64,000 nt of DNA from Pseudomonas sp. B21-023. GTDB lineage: Bacteria > Pseudomonadota > Gammaproteobacteria > Pseudomonadales > Pseudomonadaceae. A program made the position numbers and the translations under genes. Positions within the stretch are counted from its first letter, which is position 1, and every line of letters starts with the position of its first letter. Positions 59,680 through 64,000 of the stretch are shown piece by piece. The stretch is taken from the NCBI RefSeq assembly GCF_024749165.1, contig NZ_CP087190.1:4375501-4439500 (forward strand). Reading direction: 5' to 3'. The notes beneath the pieces were generated by a model. It did not search any database and had not been told where the DNA came from. It saw only the letters and a list, made by a program, of their open reading frames with translations.

Positions 59680-61455
59680 TTACTCGACCTTGGTCTGCTC
59701 GCGCAGACGGATGTGCAGCTCGCGCAGGGCCTTGGCGTCGACCATGCCCGGGGCCTGGGTCATGACGCACGCGGCGCTCTGGGTTTTCGGGAAGGCGATC
59801 ACTTCACGGATCGACTGCGCGCCGGTCATCAGCATGACCAGGCGGTCCAGGCCGAAGGCCAGGCCACCGTGAGGCGGTGCGCCGAACTTCAGGGCGTCGA
59901 GCAGGAAGCCGAACTTCTCTTCCTGTTCCGCCGCCTCGATACCCAGCAGGCGGAATACCGCCTGTTGCATTTCCTTGCGGTGGATACGGATCGAACCGCC
60001 ACCCAGCTCGGTGCCGTTGAGCACCATGTCGTAGGCACGCGACAGCGCGGTGGCCGGATTGGCCTCCAGCTCCTCGGGGGTGCACTTCGGCGCGGTGAAC
60101 GGGTGGTGCAGCGCGGTGAAGCTGCCGTCTTCGTTCTCTTCGAACATCGGGAAGTCGACGACCCACATCGGCGCCCACTGGCAGGTCAGCAGCTCGAAGT
60201 CATGACCCAGGCGGATACGCAGCGCACCCAGGGCTTCGCTGACGATCTTGGCCTTGTCGGCGCCGAAGAACACGATGTCGCCATCGACCGCGCCAACGCG
60301 GTCGAGGATGGTGTTGAGGTTGGCCTCGGGGATGTTCTTGACGATCGGCGACTGCAGACCCTCGACACCCTTGGCGCGCTCGTTGACCTTGATGTAGGCC
60401 AGGCCCTTGGCACCGTAGATGCCGACGAACTTGGTGTACTCGTCGATCTTGCTGCGCGGCATGCTGGCGCCGCCCGGCAGACGCAGGGCTGTGACGCGGC
60501 ACTTCGGATCGTTGGCGGGGCCGGCGAAGACCTTGAAGTCGACATCCTTGAGCTGGTCGGCAACGTCGATCAGTTCCAGCGGGATACGCAGGTCTGGCTT
60601 GTCGGAGCCATAGCGGCGCATGGCCTCTTCGTAGGTCATGTGCGGGAAGTCACCGAACTCCAGGTCCAGGACTTCCTTGAACAGCTTGCGGATCATGCTC
60701 TCGGTGAGGCCCATGATCTCGGACTCGTCGAGGAAACTGGTCTCGATGTCGATCTGGGTGAATTCCGGCTGGCGGTCGGCACGCAGGTCTTCGTCGCGGA
60801 AGCACTTGGCGATCTGGTAGTAGCGGTCGAAGCCAGCGACCATCAGCAACTGCTTGAACAGCTGTGGCGACTGCGGCAAGGCAAAGAAGCTGCCAGCGTG
60901 GGTACGGCTCGGTACCAGGTAGTCACGGGCGCCTTCCGGCGTGGCACGGGTGAGGATCGGCGTCTCGACGTCGAGGAAGCCGTTCTCGTCGAGGAAGCGA
61001 CGGATGCTGCTGGTGATGCGCGAACGCAGGCGCAGCTTGTCGGCCATCTCCGGGCGACGCAGGTCGATGAAGCGGTAGCGCAGGCGGGTTTCCTCGCCCA
61101 CGTCGGAGTATTCGTTCAGCGGGAACGGCGGCGTTTCGGCCTCGTTGAGCACGGTCAGCTGGTAACCGAGGATCTCGATGGCGCCGGAGGCCATGTTGGC
61201 GTTCACTGCGCCATCCGGGCGCTTGCGTACCTTGCCGGTGATCTGCACGACGTATTCGCTGCGCACGCGGTCGGCGGCGGCGAAGGTTTCGGCGCGATCC
61301 GGATCGAACACGACCTGGGCCATGCCTTCGCGGTCACGGATATCGAGGAAAATCACCCCGCCGTGGTCGCGGCGACGATGGACCCAGCCGCAAAGGGTGA
61401 CTTCCTGGCCGTCCAGGGACTCGTTCAGTTGGCCGCAATAATGGCTGCGCATCAT
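59680..61455 (-). CDS. aspS: Aspartyl-tRNA synthetase
   Basis: A 591-residue class II synthetase. OB-fold anticodon domain about 1-110 (VTLCGWVHRRRDHGGVIFLD), then catalytic core with motif 2 (CFRDEDLRADRQPEFTQID) and motif 3 (GLAFGLDRLVMLMTG), and a GAD insertion about 290-420. Length fits bacterial AspRS. In pseudomonads it is often non-discriminating (also charges tRNA-Asn), not decidable here. It is upstream of yebC and downstream of the FmdB-type gene, a common order. The start is MMRS; the second Met is equally possible. Confidence 0.98.
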   Translation of the reverse strand: MMRSHYCGQLNESLDGQEVTLCGWVHRRRDHGGVIFLDIRDREGMAQVVFDPDRAETFAAADRVRSEYVVQITGKVRKRPDGAVNANMASGAIEILGYQLTVLNEAETPPFPLNEYSDVGEETRLRYRFIDLRRPEMADKLRLRSRITSSIRRFLDENGFLDVETPILTRATPEGARDYLVPSRTHAGSFFALPQSPQLFKQLLMVAGFDRYYQIAKCFRDEDLRADRQPEFTQIDIETSFLDESEIMGLTESMIRKLFKEVLDLEFGDFPHMTYEEAMRRYGSDKPDLRIPLELIDVADQLKDVDFKVFAGPANDPKCRVTALRLPGGASMPRSKIDEYTKFVGIYGAKGLAYIKVNERAKGVEGLQSPIVKNIPEANLNTILDRVGAVDGDIVFFGADKAKIVSEALGALRIRLGHDFELLTCQWAPMWVVDFPMFEENEDGSFTALHHPFTAPKCTPEELEANPATALSRAYDMVLNGTELGGGSIRIHRKEMQQAVFRLLGIEAAEQEEKFGFLLDALKFGAPPHGGLAFGLDRLVMLMTGAQSIREVIAFPKTQSAACVMTQAPGMVDAKALRELHIRLREQTKVE

Positions 61456-61549
61456 GGTCGTGGTTTCGCTTCTCGTGATTCGTATGTTCGGTGGAGGTCT
61501 TGGCCGCCCAAGGGGCTAATACTGCAAGACCTGGTCGGTGCAATTCAAC

Positions 61550-61771
61550 TCAGTCGGCCTTGTCGCCGCCTGCCAGATTCTTTTTCGCCCCGGTCTTGAA
61601 GTCGGTCTCGTACCAGCCGTTGCCGCTCAGGCGGAAGCCGGGGACCGACAGCTGCTTCTTCAATGCCGGCGCCTGGCATGCCGGGCAATCGGTCAGCGGC
61701 GCGGCACTGATCTTCTGCAACACCTCCATGCGGTGTTCGCAGGATGCACATTGATAGTCGTAAAGGGGCAT
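61550..61771 (-). CDS. FmdB-family zinc-ribbon protein
   Basis: A 73-residue protein starting MPLYDYQCASCEHRMEVLQK. Two CxxC pairs (CASC and CPAC) form the zinc ribbon; the C-terminal part (YETDFKTGAKKNLAGGDKAD) is basic and disordered. The family is named from formamidase regulation in Methylophilus, but its function is not settled. It is adjacent to aspS on the same strand by 94 bp, a conserved neighbour. The ATG at 61771 (MPLYDY) is the family start. Confidence 0.92.
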   Translation of the reverse strand: MPLYDYQCASCEHRMEVLQKISAAPLTDCPACQAPALKKQLSVPGFRLSGNGWYETDFKTGAKKNLAGGDKAD

Positions 61772-61859
61772 GGCGTCTCTCGTCAACCACATCGCACGCT
61801 GCCCAAGGCAGCAAAAAGCGGGATTATATATGGTTAAGGAGTGCTGTGCAGCCCGGCGA

Positions 61860-62198
61860 TCAGTGTACGTCCCGCGCTTCCTGCAACCAGGTGACGCAGA
61901 TCACCCGGACCAGCCCGCTGAAATTCCTCACCCCGCCATGGCGCAGGTGCACCTCGCGGTCCACATAGGACAGCACCGCGCTCACCGAGCAGCGGTTGGC
62001 CTGGGCGATGCGCTCCAGGATGCGCCAATAGACTACCTCCAGACGCAGGCAGGTGGCGAAACCGTTGAGCCGTACCGAGCGTGATACAGGCCCCGCCTGA
62101 GCCATGTCGAAGTCCCGCCTGAACGGATCGATCCGCGGGCTGCCCGCGCCCTGCCTGTGCCTCGCATTGCCGTCGATACCACGCATCGGATTGTCCAC
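61860..62198 (-). CDS. Ribbon-helix-helix domain protein
   Basis: A 112-residue protein. The last ~80 residues (RSVRLNGFATCLRLEVVYWR, then RCSVSAVLSYVDREVHLRHG) match my memory of a short RHH_4 protein widespread in Pseudomonas; DNA binding by a short beta strand is expected. The first ~30 residues (GTG at 62198) are poorly supported and the true start may be ATG at 62105 (MAQAGPVSRSV). No partner gene is evident. It lies between the FmdB-type gene and the ferritin on the same strand but about 180 bp from the latter. Confidence 0.7.
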   Translation of the reverse strand: MDNPMRGIDGNARHRQGAGSPRIDPFRRDFDMAQAGPVSRSVRLNGFATCLRLEVVYWRILERIAQANRCSVSAVLSYVDREVHLRHGGVRNFSGLVRVICVTWLQEARDVH

Positions 62199-62381
62199 CG
62201 CACCGCTCCATCATCTCGAAACCACACCCCGCCCGCCCTGCGAACGGATCCATGTGTTTCATGAAGCGCCACCCGGTCATGCCGATAGCAGCGGCAAAGC
62301 CTTCCCCGCAAACGTGCAGGCCCGACACCGGGGAAGGCATCGGGCCTGGCTTGGCTGGATCAAACGACGGTCAAGCGGCAA

Positions 62382-62855
62382 TCAGTTCCCGTCGAGCAAG
62401 ACACGCAGCATCCATGCTGTTTTTTCGTGCACCTGCATGCGTTGGGTCAGCAAGTCGGCAGTCGGCTCGTCGCTGACCTTGTCCACCACCGGGAAGATGC
62501 TGCGAGCGGTGCGCACAACGGCCTCCTGCCCCTGAACCAGCTGGCGAATCATCTCTTCGGCAGGCGGCACGCCCTCCTCTTCCTTGATCGAGGAGTGGCG
62601 GGCATAAAAGGCATAGGAACCCGGCGCCGGGAAGCCCAGGGCACGGATGCGCTCGGCAATCGAGTCGACCGCCAGGGCCAGTTCGTTGTATTGCTCCTCG
62701 AACATCAGGTGCAGGGTGCGGAACGACGGACCGGTGACGTTCCAATGGAAGTTATGGGTTTTCAGATACAGCACATAGGTATCCGACAACAGGCGGGACA
62801 ACCCATCGACGATGGACTTGCGATCTTCTTCACTGATACCGATATCGATTGCCAT
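62382..62855 (-). CDS. Dps-like ferritin / stress protein
   Basis: A 157-residue protein of the Dps family. The inter-subunit ferroxidase residues are in KTHNFHWNVTGPSFRTLHLM then FEEQYNELALAVDSIAERIR. It stores iron and protects DNA from Fenton damage as a dodecamer. No lysine-rich N-terminal DNA-binding tail is seen, so it may act mainly as an iron store. The ATG at 62855 (MAIDIGISEEDRKSIVDGLS) has AAAGGGGAG upstream. Monocistronic. Confidence 0.92.
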   Translation of the reverse strand: MAIDIGISEEDRKSIVDGLSRLLSDTYVLYLKTHNFHWNVTGPSFRTLHLMFEEQYNELALAVDSIAERIRALGFPAPGSYAFYARHSSIKEEEGVPPAEEMIRQLVQGQEAVVRTARSIFPVVDKVSDEPTADLLTQRMQVHEKTAWMLRVLLDGN

Positions 62856-63135
62856 GAAGCTCCCCTTTCCATAAGGCTTGATCATCAAGCGGGCAGCAAC
62901 CACTCTAACAAGAGTTGCCCGCCGGCGCATGCGGCACAAGGCTGCATGGACAGCCGTCGGCGCCAATCGGTTTGAGAAGCCCCCGTCTTTGCTGTTAAAT
63001 AGGCAGTGTGCCACCCGTGCGGATTGTCAGTGCCGGGTGCATAGGCTGGCCCGTCACGTTTTCGCGCCTACAGTTCACGCGCACCGTGCGACCAGCTCAT
63101 CCTGTGATCGGCCTTATCAACGTGAGCCAAACCCA
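62856..63135. promoter_or_regulatory. Divergent promoter region, ferritin / cold-shock protein
   Basis: About 280 bp with no gene. It holds the promoters for the Dps-like gene and the cold-shock gene; no classical Fur box or OxyR site was confirmed by eye. Confidence 0.4.
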
Positions 63136-63729
63136 ATGTTCAAGATCGTCCATCTGGTGACGGGCGTGGCGGCTTTGCTGCTATCGCTCATACCCACCTT
63201 GAAAACTGACGCAACACCCTTCCTGCAGCAACCCGAGGCTGTCTACCTGGCGCTGCTCGGCCTGCTCAACCTGGTGATTGCCCCCGTACTGCCGCAGTAC
63301 TACAAAGGCATGCGCCAACAGCTGCAACACGCCACCAGTATCCTGCTGGTCGTGGCCGTGGTCCTGCAGACCCTCACCCTGCTGGCCCGCCCGGAGCTTG
63401 GCAACCTGCCAGCACTGGCCTGCGCCTTCCTCGCCAGCGTGCTGCACCTGGTGGCCGGCTTCGTTCGCGGCACGCGAAAGGCCCGCGCCAGCCAGGGCAA
63501 CCCCACGGAGGCCGGCCAGCGCGATACCGGTACCGTGAAGTGGTTCAACACCTCCAAGGGCTTCGGATTCATCTCCCGCGACTCCGGTGAGGATATCTTC
63601 GTGCACTTTCGCGCCATCCGCGGCGAAGGCCACCGGGTGCTGGTCGAAGGCCAGCGCGTGGAGTTCTCGGTGATGCACCGCGACAAAGGCCTGCAGGCCG
63701 AAGACGTGGTCGCCGTCGCGCGCCGCTGA
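63136..63729 (+). CDS. Cold-shock-domain protein with N-terminal membrane segments
   Basis: A 197-residue protein. About 1-115 carries four hydrophobic segments (MFKIVHLVTGVAALLLSLIP; YLALLGLLNLVIAPVL; SILLVVAVVLQTLTLL; ALACAFLASVLHLVAGF). The C-terminal cold-shock domain (about 133-197) has RNP1 in KGFGFI and RNP2 in DIFVHFRAI, so it should bind single-stranded nucleic acid. Between them lies a basic linker (RGTRKARASQGNPTEAGQRD). A nucleic-acid-binding domain tethered to the membrane is an uncommon design. The ATG at 63136 gives the first membrane segment at once. Confidence 0.9.
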   Translation: MFKIVHLVTGVAALLLSLIPTLKTDATPFLQQPEAVYLALLGLLNLVIAPVLPQYYKGMRQQLQHATSILLVVAVVLQTLTLLARPELGNLPALACAFLASVLHLVAGFVRGTRKARASQGNPTEAGQRDTGTVKWFNTSKGFGFISRDSGEDIFVHFRAIRGEGHRVLVEGQRVEFSVMHRDKGLQAEDVVAVARR

Positions 63730-63748
63730 ACCTGTACCGCCGCCGTGC

Positions 63749-63961
63749 TCAATAGTGAGGCGGCGGCGCTTCCTCTTCCCCGCCGCCCTGCTGGCCGGCC
63801 ACCTCTTCGTAGCGCTTGATCAGCTCCGCCATCTGCAATTGCAGGCGTTCGATCACTCGGCTCTGCTCGACAACCACATCATTGAGCGCCTGCAAGCTGT
63901 CATCCTGAAACGCCTGGCGGGTCTCCAGCTCGATAATGCGCATTTCCAGTTCCTGCGACAT
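63749..63961 (-). CDS. slyX: SlyX homologue
   Basis: A 70-residue protein forming one long coiled coil: MSQELEMRIIELETRQAFQD, then SLQALNDVVVEQSRVIERLQ and a proline-rich tail (EEEAPPPHY). SlyX is conserved but without settled function. The ATG at 63961 has AAGGAGG about 7 bp upstream, so an ATG two codons earlier (63967) is unlikely. The gene before it on this strand ends at 63964, next to slyX's start. Confidence 0.9.
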   Translation of the reverse strand: MSQELEMRIIELETRQAFQDDSLQALNDVVVEQSRVIERLQLQMAELIKRYEEVAGQQGGGEEEAPPPHY

Positions 63962-63963
63962 CC

Positions 63964-64000
63964 TCAAGCCTCCTTGAAGCTCTCACCCAGCAGCGCACGC
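63964..64000 (-). CDS. 3' end of an upstream gene, running off the window
   Basis: The last 11 codons plus stop of a minus-strand gene: RALLGESFKEA then TGA at 63964-63966. Too short to identify. Its spacing with slyX (1 bp or less to the slyX start) implies one operon. Confidence 0.6.
   Translation of the reverse strand, partial: RALLGESFKEA

Noticed and set aside
59713..61599. Antisense open frame of 628 codons over aspS
   Set aside because: aspS has all class II motifs; the antisense product has no recognisable fold.
1..64000. CRISPR array or prophage
   Set aside because: No regularly spaced repeats with unique spacers and no phage structural genes were seen; the only phage-type gene is the integrase remnant at 30256.

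Overview
The window is chromosomal DNA from a fluorescent Pseudomonas of the P. putida group. Three things point there: high-GC coding, the P. putida type of REP palindrome (GTGGGAGC...CCGGC), and gene order. The series xenA / mqo / purC / bamC-dapA-gcvR-bcp / nadA / mcp / queC-queE / cpoB-pal-tolBARQ-ybgC / ruvBAC / yebC-aspS matches, from memory and not checked here, P. putida KT2440 numbered backwards through about PP_1260 to PP_1207.

Layout. (1) 1-8673: start of moaB, a LysR regulator, then an AraC-type regulator divergent from a 4-hydroxyproline catabolic cluster (permease, 2-epimerase, deaminase, semialdehyde dehydrogenase, FAD oxidase). The epimerase carries a one-base frameshift. (2) 8836-14541: xenA with a divergent ArsR regulator and a clear 24-bp operator, a malate:quinone oxidoreductase with an export-like N-terminus, a small lipoprotein, a HigBA-type toxin-antitoxin pair with a shortened toxin, and a two-gene unit of unknown function. 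(3) 14755-30857: a genomic island of about 16 kb at the 3' end of tRNA-Ser(CGA), bounded by a 65-bp direct repeat of the tRNA end. It holds a chaperone-usher pilus locus interleaved with a complete Roc-type regulatory set, and a decayed integrase next to the intact tRNA. (4) 30976-41809: conserved housekeeping genes (purC, MBL hydrolase, bamC, dapA, gcvR, bcp, perM, tusA-like, bepA, nadA, ydgA-like). (5) 42159-49219: an amino acid or amine permease preceded by a short leader ORF, a dCache-type chemoreceptor, a second permease with A-rich Hfq/Crc-type sites around its start, and an FAD oxidase. (6) 49292-64000: tRNA-Lys, queC-queE, the complete Tol-Pal operon with ybgC, ruvB-ruvA-ruvC, yebC, aspS, an FmdB-type protein, a ribbon-helix-helix protein, a Dps-like ferritin, a membrane-anchored cold-shock protein and slyX.

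Main point of interest: the island. Its order is minor pilin (minus strand) | chaperone, two-domain adhesin, hybrid kinase A, RocR-like REC-EAL protein, hybrid kinase B with HPt, RocA-like LuxR regulator, major pilin, chaperone, usher. The regulatory genes, known in P. aeruginosa for controlling cup fimbriae and c-di-GMP, sit inside the structural genes. A near-identical 19-bp motif lies in front of both the regulatory unit and the pilin-chaperone-usher unit. This reads as one mobile package: fimbria, its sensory network and a c-di-GMP phosphodiesterase. The integrase has lost its N-terminal part and an active-site arginine, so the island is probably fixed in place.

Limits: gene calls rest on reading translations and on remembered family features. 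No database search or alignment was run, and start codons are choices between visible candidates.
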